A DNA stretch of 64,000 nt. Origin: Alphaproteobacteria bacterium (GTDB taxonomy: Bacteria; Pseudomonadota; Alphaproteobacteria; Micropepsales; Micropepsaceae). Under the pieces are notes generated by a model that did not search any database, had not been told where the DNA came from, and worked only from the letters and a program-made list of their open reading frames with translations. Of the stretch, positions 1 through 9,495 are shown one piece after another (within the stretch, counting starts at the first letter, position 1; every line of letters begins with the position of its first letter). The stretch spans positions 62,001 through 126,000 of the forward strand of contig CANJBZ010000002.1 in assembly GCA_947473475.1 (NCBI GenBank). The letters run 5' to 3'. Made by a program: the position numbers and the translations under genes.

Positions 1-1
1 G

Positions 2-880
2 GGGGTCCGCTTTCTCTACGATGCGGGGCCGACCGTGACCGGCGGAGACGATCCGCGTCTCGGCGCCGTTCACGTCGTGCTGCTTACCCACATGCACGGC
101 GATCACATCGGCGATCTGAAGTTAAAGGCGCGCGGTGAAGGTACCTGCGGGAACTCGACGCGGGTGCCCGCCCCGAATTCAACAACCGCCGAAGTCGTGT
201 CGGCAAAGAGCGCCGTCCTGGTGACGACGCGCGCGATGGCCGGCTTCGTCCACAACAAAGTCGACATCATCCATGGCGGCGGCAGCAAGCCGATGGATTT
301 CTGCCCCACGCTGGACGTTACCGTCCCGGTTCAGGCCGCGTGCAGCTCGCGCATCGACATGGGCGGCGTTTTTACGGCCCGGACCCAAGACGCGCGGCAG
401 GGCGTGGAATTCACCATCGTCTATTCGGCGCATGACAACGCCGTCGCGCCCGCACTTCTAACCAAGCCCCAGCAAGACGAATTGAGAGCCGACGGGGCCA
501 CGCTCCAATACGGACCGCCGGTCGGCTTTGTCGTAAAGTTTACGAACGGGCTCGTCGTCTATCTGTCGAGCGATACAACCGTCTTCGGCGACATGAAAAC
601 GGTTGTCCACGATTATCACAAGGCGAACCTGGCCGTGATTAATCTCGGGCCAATCCCAGGCATTTTTCAATCCGGAGCGTACGCCGTTAACGACCTGCTC
701 AAGCCGGCGTCGGTCATCCTCACGCATGTGAACGAGGCTGCGACGCAGGGCGGTAAGCTGATTTCAACCACGCAGACGGCAGCGTTGATGAAGCAGATCA
801 AAACGCCCACCTATCTCGCGATCAGCGAACGCACCATGGAGTTCGACGGCAAAGGCAAATGCGTCGGGGGATGCCAATAA
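2..880 (+). CDS. MBL-fold metallo-hydrolase, 5' end outside window
   Basis: The reading frame is open to the left edge, so this is the C-terminal 292 residues of a longer protein; the residues before the first possible GTG (position 35) already read like the strand that precedes the MBL metal motif. The HxHxDH motif (THMHGDHIGD) lies near visible residue 35. Later metal-ligand candidates are the His in YSAHD, the Asp in LSSDTT and the His in LTHVNE. The fold is a zinc-dependent hydrolase; the substrate cannot be told. Whether it carries a signal peptide is not visible. It converges on the next gene with about 30 bp between them. Confidence 0.85.
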   Translation, partial: GVRFLYDAGPTVTGGDDPRLGAVHVVLLTHMHGDHIGDLKLKARGEGTCGNSTRVPAPNSTTAEVVSAKSAVLVTTRAMAGFVHNKVDIIHGGGSKPMDFCPTLDVTVPVQAACSSRIDMGGVFTARTQDARQGVEFTIVYSAHDNAVAPALLTKPQQDELRADGATLQYGPPVGFVVKFTNGLVVYLSSDTTVFGDMKTVVHDYHKANLAVINLGPIPGIFQSGAYAVNDLLKPASVILTHVNEAATQGGKLISTTQTAALMKQIKTPTYLAISERTMEFDGKGKCVGGCQ

Positions 881-911
881 GCCACGCTACCGCGCGAATG
901 TGCTCGCGGGG

Positions 912-1793
912 TCAGTGCGGGTATTGCGGCACCGCAACGCGGCCCAGACTGTCAGGATAAGGCGTGCGGGCTTTTGTCACGTCCGATTCCAGTATGGTCT
1001 GGGTCTCTCCGTTGACGATCGGATTTCGCTGATTGTCGATATCCGGGACGTTCTCCAAACGCGGCTGAGCGTCGTTGCGCTTGTTGAAGCGCCGCACGAC
1101 CGTCCAGGGCTGCGTCATAGAGACAGGGTCCTCGATCGTGATGACGTCTTCCATAGTCGTGTCGCTGGTCTTGCGGATACGCTCCGTCAGCTTCGCCTGA
1201 CCGCTCAGCGCAAGGCCGGTGCGGTCGACCGGCACATAGCCTTTTAAGCTGACGGTTTGCACAACCAGCGTGTCGCCTTCCCAGTGCCCCAGGGAATATC
1301 CGTCGAATGTCGGCCAAAGTTCATCGGCCGGAGGCATCGCGCGGCCATCGGTGTAGATAAACCGGACGTCCGGATGCTCATGGACGACCCACACCATTTC
1401 GGGCGAGACGACAAACTGAAAGCCATAGGGAAGAGTCATCATCCGCGGCATGCCGGCAGGGTACGCTGCGGACAGCGGATCGGTGAATTTGCCTTGCCGC
1501 ACGACGTCAGTGAGAAATTTGGTATAGGCCGCCTCCCATTCCGGCTTGAAGGGCGGATAGTCCCGGGCGTTCGGATTGGTGTTCGGATTTAACGCCCCGC
1601 GCGATTGATCGAACAGCGTGCCCGTACCGACCCAAACTCCCGACCAATCCGGCAGCTTCGCATAGGCCTGCACCCGTGCGGTTGACATCGTCTCGGCGGC
1701 AAACGCGTGCGGAACCGGCGAAATACAGACGGCGGCGCCAAAAAGAGCCGCGAAGCAAACGGTCACGCGTAGGAATTTTAGATTGCTCTTCAT
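912..1793 (-). CDS. Secreted protein of unknown function
   Basis: This 293-residue protein begins with a Sec-type signal peptide (MKSNLKFLRV..., cleavage near AFAAE). The mature part carries PDWSGVW near its start and a GHWEGDTLVV motif in the middle, both recurrent in a family of uncharacterised periplasmic proteins from soil bacteria. An in-frame ATG six codons upstream (1811) is possible, but the inner ATG places the basic n-region of the signal peptide at the terminus. No catalytic signature is recognised. It is probably monocistronic and divergent from the small membrane protein at 2008. Confidence 0.7.
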   Translation of the reverse strand: MKSNLKFLRVTVCFAALFGAAVCISPVPHAFAAETMSTARVQAYAKLPDWSGVWVGTGTLFDQSRGALNPNTNPNARDYPPFKPEWEAAYTKFLTDVVRQGKFTDPLSAAYPAGMPRMMTLPYGFQFVVSPEMVWVVHEHPDVRFIYTDGRAMPPADELWPTFDGYSLGHWEGDTLVVQTVSLKGYVPVDRTGLALSGQAKLTERIRKTSDTTMEDVITIEDPVSMTQPWTVVRRFNKRNDAQPRLENVPDIDNQRNPIVNGETQTILESDVTKARTPYPDSLGRVAVPQYPH

Positions 1794-2007
1794 GAACGCA
1801 AATCCGGACATGCCGGCCCCCCCAACGGTTCGGTTAGCATCACACTACCCCAGCACCGGATGCGGAGAAAGCGAGCCCGAAGCTCCACGACAGTTCCGTT
1901 GCGGGGCATAGTACAGAGGCACGCCAGACCGTTTGAAAACGACCGCGTACCGGCGCGGCACGCCTCGCCCCGCATCGTTGCGATTCCCAAGACCGATAGG
2001 AGCCCAG

Positions 2008-2310
2008 ATGAATGCCGCGCTAAAGGCAGTGGTCGCTTATTTCAGCTCAGTATTTGTCATTGCCTTCGTGCTCGGCTCCTTCCGAGTTCTGGTGATGGCG
2101 CCGAGATTTGGCGAGGTCGTGTCTGTCTCGCTCGAAGCGCCCATCATACTCACCGTTAGCTGGGTCGCCTCACGCTGGACCGCACGCAGGTTCGGTGTGG
2201 CCAGAGACGTTCTGCCCCGATTGCTGATGGGGGCTGCCGCGTTTGCACTGTTGATGTTTGCAGAACTGGGACTGCCGGCGATCGGCCCTCATTGGGAAGC
2301 GCGATGTTGA
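2008..2310 (+). CDS. Small inner-membrane protein
   Basis: The 100-residue product has about three hydrophobic segments (near residues 5-27, 36-55 and 68-90) separated by short Arg-containing loops (SRWTARRFG). The start is set by an AGGAG Shine-Dalgarno at 1998-2002, six bases before ATG 2008; the open frame extends further upstream without a ribosome site. The sequence resembles uncharacterised short membrane proteins common in alphaproteobacteria. No function is proposed. It is followed by about 120 bp without a gene before tRNA-Val. Confidence 0.7.
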   Translation: MNAALKAVVAYFSSVFVIAFVLGSFRVLVMAPRFGEVVSVSLEAPIILTVSWVASRWTARRFGVARDVLPRLLMGAAAFALLMFAELGLPAIGPHWEARC

Positions 2311-2432
2311 AACCCCTGCGCCCGGCTTAGCGGCGGGGGAAGCATGCGATGAAGCGGGCTGTCTGGTCTCACAAGGTGCGCGGGCCTGAAACCGCCATCG
2401 CGCCGATCGATACGGCGAGTGCGTTCTACCAA

Positions 2433-2508
2433 TGGTGGGCGGTGACGGACTCGAACCGCCGACAGCTTCGGTGTAAACGAAGTGCTCTACCAACTGAGCT
2501 AACCGCCC
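2433..2508 (-). tRNA. tRNA-Val (anticodon TAC)
   Basis: The 76-base cloverleaf reads from 2508 to 2433, with acceptor GGGCGGT pairing with ACCGCCC, discriminator A and an encoded CCA. The D-arm contains AGCTCAGTTGGTAGAGC and the T-arm GGTTCGAGTCC. The anticodon stem CTTCG/CGAAG encloses TTTACAC, giving anticodon TAC. It lies just downstream of hup on the same strand, a position seen in other alphaproteobacteria. Confidence 0.97.
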
Positions 2509-2622
2509 GCTCGCGCCGGGTTATAGCACCGGAACGCTGTTCGTTTTCAACGAGCTTGATCCGGTGGCCTGCAGTTTTCATGTGGGGCCGGTGCGCTATT
2601 TCTGCACCGCCCCCTCACCCTA

Positions 2623-2647
2623 CCCTCTCCCCCAAAGTGGGAGAGGG
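2623..2647. repeat. GC-rich inverted repeat downstream of hup
   Basis: A perfect 9-bp stem (CCCTCTCCC / GGGAGAGGG) with a 7-base loop sits between hup and tRNA-Val. No T-run follows on either strand, so it looks more like a REP-type element than an intrinsic terminator. Its edge sequences resemble the larger paired repeats at 15.1 and 51.3 kb. Confidence 0.6.
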
Positions 2648-2659
2648 TTTCCAGGCGCG

Positions 2660-2935
2660 TCAGCCGTTGAGGGCGTCCTTGAGCGGCTTGCCCGGACGGA
2701 AACGGGGCGCCTTGGAAGCCTTGATGGTGATTTCTTCGCCGGTCTGCGGGTTACGGCCTTTGCCGCCTGCGCGCGACGACACCACAAACACGCCAAAGCC
2801 GGTGACGCGAACTTCGTCGCCTTCTTTCAACGCCTCCGTCACCACTTCAAAGACGCCGTCGACGGCCTTTTGGGCGTCCATTTTGGAAAGTCCGGTGCGC
2901 TCAGCCAGCTTCTGGACAAGATCGTTTTTGTTCAC
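2660..2935 (-). CDS. hup: HU family DNA-binding protein
   Basis: The product is 91 residues, the standard HU length. It starts MNKNDLVQKLAERTGLSK, and the DNA-binding arm contains GFGVFVVSSRAGGKGRNPQTGEE, with the conserved RNPQTG at the tip. HU dimers bend and compact DNA. Translation starts at GTG (2933-2935) with AGGAG six bases upstream. It lies 146 bp downstream of lon, separated by a strong terminator, so it is most likely transcribed from its own promoter. Confidence 0.96.
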   Translation of the reverse strand: MNKNDLVQKLAERTGLSKMDAQKAVDGVFEVVTEALKEGDEVRVTGFGVFVVSSRAGGKGRNPQTGEEITIKASKAPRFRPGKPLKDALNG

Positions 2936-3017
2936 GGCGTTCTCCTATGGCGGGATCGTCCCCGCGCGAATCTAAGCTTAAGGCCGGGTTTCAGGCCTCG
3001 TCAAAGCTTCCTACCTG

Positions 3018-3054
3018 AAAAAATACCCCCACAGGTTAATTTCCTGCGGGGGTA
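3018..3054 (-). terminator. Intrinsic terminator of lon
   Basis: Read on the minus strand, a 12-bp stem (UACCCCCGCAGG with CCUGUGGGGGUA, one G-U pair, 7-base loop) is followed directly by UUUUUU. It begins 28 bases after the lon stop codon and should separate lon from hup transcription. Confidence 0.88.
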
Positions 3055-3081
3055 CGAGACTGATTTCTGTAACTTTATTAG

Positions 3082-5535
3082 TTAATGCGTAACCACCGCG
3101 TCGTCGGCGCTGTCGTCGGCGATACGGGCCGGGGGCGGGACCGCGTCATCCGGATCTTCCCAGACGACCGGCGTGGGGGCGCGAACCAGAGCAATCTTGA
3201 CCACTTCCTCCATGGTGGAGACGGGCACGATCTCAAGTCCTTTCTTCACATTGTCCGGTATGTCCGCGAGATCCTTCTCGTTTTCCGACGGAATGATGAC
3301 GGTCTTCAGGCCGGTACGGAGGGCTGCGAGCAGCTTCTCCTTCAGGCCGCCGATCGGCAGTACCCGTCCGCGCAAGGTAATCTCGCCGGTCATCGCCACA
3401 TCGCGGCGAACCGGAATGCCCGTTAGCACCGAGATGATCGATGTCGCCATCGCGACGCCCGCAGACGGTCCATCCTTCGGGGTTGCCCCTTCCGGCACAT
3501 GGACATGAATGTCACGCCGGTCGAACAAAGGCGGCTTGATGCCGAAGGCCGTCGCCCGCGAGCGGGCATAAGAGCGCGCCGCATCGATCGATTCCTTCAT
3601 CACGTCGCCAAGCTTACCGGTGGCCTGGAAACGTCCCTTGCCGGGCACCATGACCGATTCAATGGTCAGCGTCTCGCCGCCCACTTCGGTCCATGCGAGG
3701 CCCGTAACGACACCGACCTGGTCCTCACCCTCCATCTCGCCATAGCGGTGCTTACGCACGCCCGCATAGTCGCCGAGATTGGCTCTGGTGAGTTCGATCT
3801 TGGTTTCCTTGCCCGAGACGATGGCCTTCACCGCCTTACGCGCGAGGTTGGCCAATTCGCGTTCGAGACTGCGAACGCCGGCTTCACGCGTGTAGTAGCG
3901 AATCAGGTCTCGAAGCGCGTCGTCATCGATCGACCATTCGCCTTCCCTAAGGCCATGCGAGGTAACCTGCTTGGACAACAGGTGACGCTTTGCAATCTCG
4001 ACTTTTTCATCCTCGGTGTAGCCGGGGATGCGGATGATCTCCATGCGGTCCATCAGCGGCTGCGGCATGCGCAGCGTGTTGGCCGTCGTGATGAACATCA
4101 CGTCCGACAGATCGAAATCCACTTCCAGATAATGATCGTTGAAGGCGTGGTTCTGCTCGGGATCGAGCACTTCCAACAGCGCCGCCGAAGGATCGCCGCG
4201 CCAATCCGCGCCGAGCTTGTCGATTTCGTCCAGGAGGAAGAGCGGGTTTGCCGTCTTCGCCTTCTTCATGGACTGAATGATCTTACCAGGCATGGAGCCG
4301 ATATAGGTGCGCCGGTGACCGCGGATTTCCGCTTCGTCACGAACGCCGCCAAGGCTCATGCGGACAAATTCGCGTCCGGTCGCCCGCGCAATCGACTTGC
4401 CGAGCGAGGTCTTGCCGACGCCCGGGGGGCCGACGAGGCAGAGGATCGGGCCTTTCATTTTGCCCGAACGGCTCTGCACCGCCAAATATTCAAGGATGCG
4501 TTCCTTGACCTTCTCCAAGCCGTAATGATCCTCGTGCAGCACGTTTTCAGCGAGCGCGAGGTCCTTCTTGACTTTGGTCCGCTTGCCCCAAGGCAGCGAG
4601 AGCATCCAATCGAGATAGTTGCGCACGACGGTGGCTTCCGCCGACATCGGGCTCATCGACCGCAGCTTTTTAACTTCGGCCTGCGCCTTTTCGCGCGCTT
4701 CCTTGGAAAGCTTCGCCTTCTTGATGCGCTCCTCGAGTTCGGCCATCTCGTCGCGGCCTTCGTCGCCTTCGCCAAGCTCCTTCTGGATCGCCTTCAACTG
4801 CTCGTTCAAATAATATTCGCGCTGCGTCTTCTCCATCTGGCGCTTGACGCGGCTTCTGATCTTGCGCTCAACCTGCAGCACGCCGATTTCGCCTTCGATC
4901 AGCGCAAGCACGCGCTCCAGGCGCTCAACGGTGTTGAGCGTCTCCAGCAATTGCTGGCGATCGGGAATTTTGACCGTCAGATGCGAGGCGACCGTGTCGG
5001 CGAGTTTAGCCGGGTCGTCGATTTGCGATACCGAAGCCAAAGTCTCGGCGGGGACCTTTTTGTTGAGCTTGATATAGCCCTCGAAATTGGTTTTCACCGA
5101 GCGCACCAGCGCTTCTATTTCCTGCGCATTGCCGGCTTCTTCGGGGATCGGCTCGACGATAGCCTGGAAAAAGTCCGTACGCGGAGAAAACGTCTTCACG
5201 CGCGCGCGCCCCTTGCCCTCGACGAGAACGCGAACGGTCTGGTCGGGCAGCTTCAGGAGCTGAAGGACGGTCGCCATGGTACCGACGCGATAGAGCCCGT
5301 CCGGCGACGGATCGTCTTCGCCGGCGTTCTTCTGCGTCAGGAGGAGAATCTGCTTCTCCTCGTTCATGACCTCTTCGAGTGCGCGGACGGACTTCTCGCG
5401 GCCCACGAAGAGCGGAACGATCATGTGCGGGAAAACGACGATGTCGCGCAGCGGAAGCACTGCGGACAAATGCCCCTCCGACGCAGGAGGGACGGAGGGA
5501 GGGGGCGGATTTTCTGGATTCAAAGACTCAGACAT
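3082..5535 (-). CDS. lon: ATP-dependent protease Lon
   Basis: This 817-residue protein has the full Lon architecture. The N-terminal substrate-binding domain carries LPLRDIVVFPHMIVPLFVGR near residue 28 and is followed by a coiled-coil region. The AAA+ module has Walker A GPPGVGKTS and Walker B FLLDEIDK. The C-terminal protease domain has the catalytic Ser in PKDGPSAGV and the Lys in GGLKEKLL. It degrades misfolded and regulatory proteins in the cytoplasm. An AAGGAG site precedes ATG 5535. The gene belongs to the conserved tig-clpP-clpX-lon-hup block, but a plus-strand lactonase gene separates it from clpX here, so it needs its own promoter. Confidence 0.98.
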   Translation of the reverse strand: MSESLNPENPPPPSVPPASEGHLSAVLPLRDIVVFPHMIVPLFVGREKSVRALEEVMNEEKQILLLTQKNAGEDDPSPDGLYRVGTMATVLQLLKLPDQTVRVLVEGKGRARVKTFSPRTDFFQAIVEPIPEEAGNAQEIEALVRSVKTNFEGYIKLNKKVPAETLASVSQIDDPAKLADTVASHLTVKIPDRQQLLETLNTVERLERVLALIEGEIGVLQVERKIRSRVKRQMEKTQREYYLNEQLKAIQKELGEGDEGRDEMAELEERIKKAKLSKEAREKAQAEVKKLRSMSPMSAEATVVRNYLDWMLSLPWGKRTKVKKDLALAENVLHEDHYGLEKVKERILEYLAVQSRSGKMKGPILCLVGPPGVGKTSLGKSIARATGREFVRMSLGGVRDEAEIRGHRRTYIGSMPGKIIQSMKKAKTANPLFLLDEIDKLGADWRGDPSAALLEVLDPEQNHAFNDHYLEVDFDLSDVMFITTANTLRMPQPLMDRMEIIRIPGYTEDEKVEIAKRHLLSKQVTSHGLREGEWSIDDDALRDLIRYYTREAGVRSLERELANLARKAVKAIVSGKETKIELTRANLGDYAGVRKHRYGEMEGEDQVGVVTGLAWTEVGGETLTIESVMVPGKGRFQATGKLGDVMKESIDAARSYARSRATAFGIKPPLFDRRDIHVHVPEGATPKDGPSAGVAMATSIISVLTGIPVRRDVAMTGEITLRGRVLPIGGLKEKLLAALRTGLKTVIIPSENEKDLADIPDNVKKGLEIVPVSTMEEVVKIALVRAPTPVVWEDPDDAVPPPARIADDSADDAVVTH

Positions 5536-5656
5536 TGAGTACTCCTTGCCCGGTTAAACTAGCACGCAAGCCTTAAACGTTTGCCTGTGGCATCGTTACC
5601 GGGCGAATTTCCATGCCCCGGAAATGGGCTCATGGACGATGTTTCGGCACCCATAC

Positions 5657-5685
5657 GGGCCACCTTTCGCGGAATAAGGTGGCCC
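5657..5685. repeat. Perfect 10-bp inverted repeat between lon and the lactonase gene
   Basis: GGGCCACCTT and AAGGTGGCCC enclose a 9-base loop (TCGCGGAAT), about 120 bp upstream of lon and 210 bp upstream of the lactonase start. No T-run follows on either strand. It could be an operator, a 5'-leader hairpin or a REP-like unit. The rest of the 358-bp divergent intergenic region (5536-5893) shows no other clear feature. Confidence 0.5.
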
Positions 5686-5893
5686 CCGACCAGGGAGGTT
5701 TCAAGGTTATCCCCATGAACCCCGCGGGTAAATCAGCGTTTTCCTCAGCTTACCTGGTTAAGCTGGCGTTACCTCTTACAAATATCGTGCGCCAGGGGGC
5801 TTGGCGGCCGGTCAGACGTGTTGTCATGATGCGTGCCACGGGACCATTGTTGCGCAGGGGCCGCATTTCCAAAAACAATTTGAGGGGCGTGAG

Positions 5894-7150
5894 ATGATCA
5901 ACCGCCGTACCTTTACAGGGCTTGTGGCCGGCACGTTGGCTGCCACTGGAAAATCCTTTGCCCAAACCGCGAGGGGGAAAACCGTGTTCTACGCCAATCT
6001 GGGGCCCGAACTATCCCTGTATGACGTCGATGCCGACGCGGCAACACTGACCCGCCGTTCCTCAGTCATGCTTCCCGCCGGGGTGCAATATGCGTGGCCC
6101 CATCCCTCGAAGCGATTTTTTTACGTCGCATCCAGCAACGGACAACCCGGTGGCGGCGCGGCCAACCAGGGCAACAAACATTTCGCAAACGCTTTTCGCA
6201 TCGACCCCGCCACCGGCGCCCTGACTCCGCACGGGCAACCGCTGACGCTCGATTCGCGCCCCATCCATATCAGCGTCGATGGCGCCGGCGGTTTTGCGAT
6301 GATCGCCTACAACGAACCCAGCCACGTCACCGTTCACCGAATCAATGCCGATGGCACGTTCGGCGCTTTGGTACAGCAGCGCAGCAAGCCCGATGTTGGA
6401 ATCTATTCGCATCAGATTCGGACGACTCCATCGAACAAGACGGTGATTCTTGTCTGCCGCGGCAACAATCCGGACGGCGGGAAAGGCGAAGATCCAGGCT
6501 CGCTGAAAGTGTTCGGACTCAACGATGGGCAACTCGCCAATCTCGCCTCATATGCCCCTGGCAATGGCTATGGCTTCGGCCCGCGGCACCTGGATTTTCA
6601 CCCCACCCTGCCCTTCGTCTATGTGTCGCTGGAACGGCAGAACAAGCTGTACACCTATGCTCTGCAGGCGGACGGCACGCTGTCACGCGATCCCCTGTTC
6701 ATGAAAGATTCGCTGGGCGAGCCGAACAACCGCCGCCCCGGTCAGGGCGCCGGCACGATTCACGTCCATCCGAACGGGCGGTTTGTTTATCAGGCCAACC
6801 GCAATTCGAACCTTGTCGATTTTCAGGGCAAGAAAATTTTCGCGGGCGGCGAAAACAATATGGCGGTTTGGTCCATCGACCAGAAAACCGGCGAGCCGAC
6901 GCTTATCCAAAACGCAGACGGCCACGCCAATCAGCTGCGTACGTTCGGCAGCGATCCTTCGGGGCGCATGCTGGTCGCGGCGAGCGTCAATCCGATCCTG
7001 ATGCGTGAGGGAAACACCGTCAGTAATTTGAGCGCCGGGCTGACGGTCTATCGCATCGGCGCGGACGGCAAACTGACATTCGCGCGGAAGTACGATGTCG
7101 ATACATCCAAAGGCACGCAGTTCTGGAGCGGCATGGTGTCGTTGGGTTAG
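5894..7150 (+). CDS. Secreted lactonase-type seven-bladed beta-propeller protein
   Basis: The 418-residue protein starts with a likely Tat signal (NRRTFTGL, cleavage near SFAQ). Its body has repeated propeller-blade motifs such as HPSKRFFYVA, HISVDGAGGF, FHPTLPFVYV and HVHPNGRFVY, typical of the 6-phosphogluconolactonase-like (YbhE/Pgl) lactonase family. The family hydrolyses or binds lactones; export suggests a periplasmic substrate rather than 6-phosphogluconolactone. ATG 5894 is chosen because a GAGG lies upstream and the signal peptide begins there, although the frame is open further upstream. It sits on the opposite strand inside an otherwise conserved protease block. Confidence 0.82.
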   Translation: MINRRTFTGLVAGTLAATGKSFAQTARGKTVFYANLGPELSLYDVDADAATLTRRSSVMLPAGVQYAWPHPSKRFFYVASSNGQPGGGAANQGNKHFANAFRIDPATGALTPHGQPLTLDSRPIHISVDGAGGFAMIAYNEPSHVTVHRINADGTFGALVQQRSKPDVGIYSHQIRTTPSNKTVILVCRGNNPDGGKGEDPGSLKVFGLNDGQLANLASYAPGNGYGFGPRHLDFHPTLPFVYVSLERQNKLYTYALQADGTLSRDPLFMKDSLGEPNNRRPGQGAGTIHVHPNGRFVYQANRNSNLVDFQGKKIFAGGENNMAVWSIDQKTGEPTLIQNADGHANQLRTFGSDPSGRMLVAASVNPILMREGNTVSNLSAGLTVYRIGADGKLTFARKYDVDTSKGTQFWSGMVSLG

Positions 7151-7165
7151 GGGCCGCGGAGAGAC

Positions 7166-7198
7166 CGCCCCCTCTCCTCCTGCGGGGGCGAGGGAGGC
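7166..7198. repeat. GC-rich imperfect inverted repeat
   Basis: CGCCCCC (7166-7172) and GGGGGCG (7184-7190) flank CTCCTCC-type sequence just after the lactonase stop codon. The composition resembles the longer paired repeats at 15.1 and 51.3 kb. It precedes the bidirectional terminator. Confidence 0.4.
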
Positions 7199-7205
7199 CG
7201 AATGC

Positions 7206-7233
7206 AAAAGGGCGGCACGATGGCCGCCCTTTT
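7206..7233. terminator. Bidirectional terminator between lactonase gene and clpX
   Basis: A perfect 11-bp stem (AAAAGGGCGGC / GCCGCCCTTTT, loop 7217-7222) carries A-runs on the left and T-runs on the right, so it can terminate both the plus-strand lactonase transcript and the minus-strand clpX transcript. Confidence 0.85.
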
Positions 7234-7253
7234 CAATTACATAGCTGGACTGG

Positions 7254-8522
7254 TTACGACGCGGTTTGTTCGCGCGGCTGGGCTTTGTCGCTGTAGGTGT
7301 AAAGCGGGCGGGCCCGGCCTTCCACAACGTCCGGCGTGATGACAACTTCCTGCACACCGTTCAGGCCCGGCAGCTCGAACATCGTTTCGAGCAGAATGCC
7401 TTCCAGAATGGAGCGCAGTCCGCGCGCGCCGGTCTTGCGCGCAATCGCTCTGCGGGAAATCGAATTCAGCGCATCGTCGTGGAAGCGCAGCTTGACGCCT
7501 TCCATCTCGAACATGCGCTGATACTGCTTGGCGAGTGCATTTTTCGGCCGCGTCAGAATTTCGATCAGCGCCCGCTCGTCCAGATCTTCCAGCGTCGCAA
7601 GGATCGGCAGACGGCCGATGAATTCCGGGATCAACCCGAACTTCAGCAGATCTTCCGGCTCCACTTCACGCAGAACCGCACCGGTCGACCGCTCATCGGC
7701 CGAGCGCACATTGGCGCCGAAGCCCATGCTCGTGCCTTGCGTGCGCGACGAAATGATCTTGTCCAAACCGGCGAACGCGCCCCCGCAGATGAACAGAATG
7801 TTCGTCGTATCGACCTGCAGGAATTCCTGCTGCGGGTGCTTGCGGCCGCCCTGCGGAGGCACGCTGGCAACCGTGCCTTCCATGATCTTCAGAAGCGCCT
7901 GCTGCACGCCTTCGCCCGAAACGTCCCTTGTGATCGAGGGATTGTCGGACTTGCGGCTGATCTTATCGACTTCGTCGATATAGACGATGCCACGCTGCGC
8001 GCGCTCGACATTGTAGTCGGCGTTTTGCAGCAGCTTGAGAATGATGTTCTCGACGTCCTCACCGACATAGCCGGCTTCGGTCAGCGTCGTGGCATCGGCC
8101 ATGGTGAACGGCACATCCAGGATGCGGGCGAGCGTCTGTGCCAGCAAGGTCTTGCCGCAGCCCGTCGGGCCGACCAGCAGGATGTTGGATTTCGCCAGCT
8201 CCACCTCACCGGATTTACCGGCGTGGTTGATGCGCTTGTAGTGATTATGCACCGCGACGGCCAACACCTTCTTGGCGTGGCTCTGGCCCACGACGTAATC
8301 GTCCAGGACTTTGAAAATCTCGGACGGTGACGGGACCCCTTCGCGGGACTTCATAAATGAAGTCTTGTTTTCCTCGCGGATGATTTCCATGCACAATTCG
8401 ACGCATTCATCGCAAATGAACACCGTCGGGCCCGCAATCAGCTTGCGGACCTCGTGCTGGCTCTTTCCGCAGAAGGAGCAATAGAGGGTGTTCTTGGACT
8501 CAGACCCACCCGACTTGCTCAT
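7254..8522 (-). CDS. clpX: ATP-dependent Clp protease ATP-binding subunit ClpX
   Basis: At 422 residues this matches the usual ClpX length. The N-terminal zinc-binding domain has CSFCGK...CDECVELC. The AAA+ core shows Walker [11 protein letters not shown], the pore motif GYVG ([10 protein letters not shown]), Walker B VYIDEVDK and the sensor region [16 protein letters not shown]. ClpX unfolds substrates and threads them into ClpP. ATG 8522 is preferred to one five codons upstream because GGAAGGAG sits correctly before it. The 214 bp upstream to clpP hold no gene and could carry a separate clpX promoter. Confidence 0.98.
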   Translation of the reverse strand: MSKSGGSESKNTLYCSFCGKSQHEVRKLIAGPTVFICDECVELCMEIIREENKTSFMKSREGVPSPSEIFKVLDDYVVGQSHAKKVLAVAVHNHYKRINHAGKSGEVELAKSNILLVGPTGCGKTLLAQTLARILDVPFTMADATTLTEAGYVGEDVENIILKLLQNADYNVERAQRGIVYIDEVDKISRKSDNPSITRDVSGEGVQQALLKIMEGTVASVPPQGGRKHPQQEFLQVDTTNILFICGGAFAGLDKIISSRTQGTSMGFGANVRSADERSTGAVLREVEPEDLLKFGLIPEFIGRLPILATLEDLDERALIEILTRPKNALAKQYQRMFEMEGVKLRFHDDALNSISRRAIARKTGARGLRSILEGILLETMFELPGLNGVQEVVITPDVVEGRARPLYTYSDKAQPREQTAS

Positions 8523-8736
8523 TCGAACTCCTTCCAAAACGATCCCGGCTTGCCCGGTTTGATACGGTATAGCCCAGGGCTCGCAAATAACGCGCCAGAC
8601 CCGGGGCGCTGAACCGGGTCCCTCGACTCTCTATACGATCACGATAGGAGGACCAGGATCAAGAATTGTTTAAGCCGATCTTCCGCGCGTGAAAATACGG
8701 CCTTTTCTTTGCCACGTTCCTGGTTTCGAGGAAAAA

Positions 8737-9372
8737 CTACTTCCTATCGTGACCTTCGCTACCCGGACGTTTGGAATACACCTCGTCCAGCAACCCAAAG
8801 GCACGCGCCTCTTCGGCTGTCATATAAGTGTCCCGATCCAGAGCTTTTTCAACCGCTTCGACCGATTGGCCCGTGTGCTTGGCGTAGATTTCATTGAGGC
8901 GACGCTTAAGCTTCACGATTTCCTGTGCGTGGCGGGCAATTTCGCTAGCTTGACCGCGGTAGGACGCGGAAGGCTGATGCACCATCACTCGGGAATTGGG
9001 CAAGCTAAAGCGTTGCCCCTTTTCACCGGCACACAGCAGGAGAGATGCCGCCGAAGCCGCTTGGCCCACGCACAGCGTCTGAACCGCAGGACGGATGTAT
9101 TGCATCGTGTCATAGATCGCCAGGCCCGAGGTCACCAGACCGCCCGGCGAGTTGATGTACATCGCGATCTCTTTTTTGGGATTTTCCGCCTCAAGAAAGA
9201 GCAGCTGCGCCATAATCAGGGTCGCGACATTGTCCTCGATGGGACCGGTGACGAAGATGATCCGCTCCTTGAGGAGCCGGGAATAGATATCGTAAGCCCG
9301 CTCGCCCCGCGCGGTCTGTTCGACCACCATAGGCACAAGCATACTCATATGGGCGTCTTGAAGGTCTCTCAT
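8737..9372 (-). CDS. clpP: ATP-dependent Clp protease proteolytic subunit ClpP
   Basis: The 211-residue serine protease forms the tetradecameric chamber that works with ClpX. The nucleophile Ser is about residue 107 (GQAASAAS) and the catalytic His about residue 132 (VMVHQPSAS); the Asp is likely in [12 protein letters not shown]. The chosen start ([19 protein letters not shown]) matches the usual alphaproteobacterial N-terminus and has AAGGAAA upstream; an open extension to 9411 lacks this. It lies downstream of tig on the same strand. Confidence 0.98.
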   Translation of the reverse strand: MRDLQDAHMSMLVPMVVEQTARGERAYDIYSRLLKERIIFVTGPIEDNVATLIMAQLLFLEAENPKKEIAMYINSPGGLVTSGLAIYDTMQYIRPAVQTLCVGQAASAASLLLCAGEKGQRFSLPNSRVMVHQPSASYRGQASEIARHAQEIVKLKRRLNEIYAKHTGQSVEAVEKALDRDTYMTAEEARAFGLLDEVYSKRPGSEGHDRK

Positions 9373-9495
9373 GCGTTTCCTTGAGTTACCCGATTCGAAC
9401 CGGGGCTGCACCTTGCTTAAGTAAGGTTACCTTGGCCGGTTTTCACCCCTTGCACCAGCGGGGCGCATTCTTCCCTCGGAAACTTTGCTTTCCGC

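Noticed and set aside
2623-2647. Hairpin after hup as an intrinsic terminator
   Set aside because: Neither strand has a T-run after the stem; it fits the repeat family better.
3499-5538. Long plus-strand open frame opposite lon (about 679 codons)
   Set aside because: It mirrors the Lon coding frame, is Arg/His/Leu-rich without domain signal, and results from codon bias on GC-rich DNA. The same holds for long frames opposite ygiQ (16003-17364), the M20 gene (27326-28657) and sufB (36282-37193).
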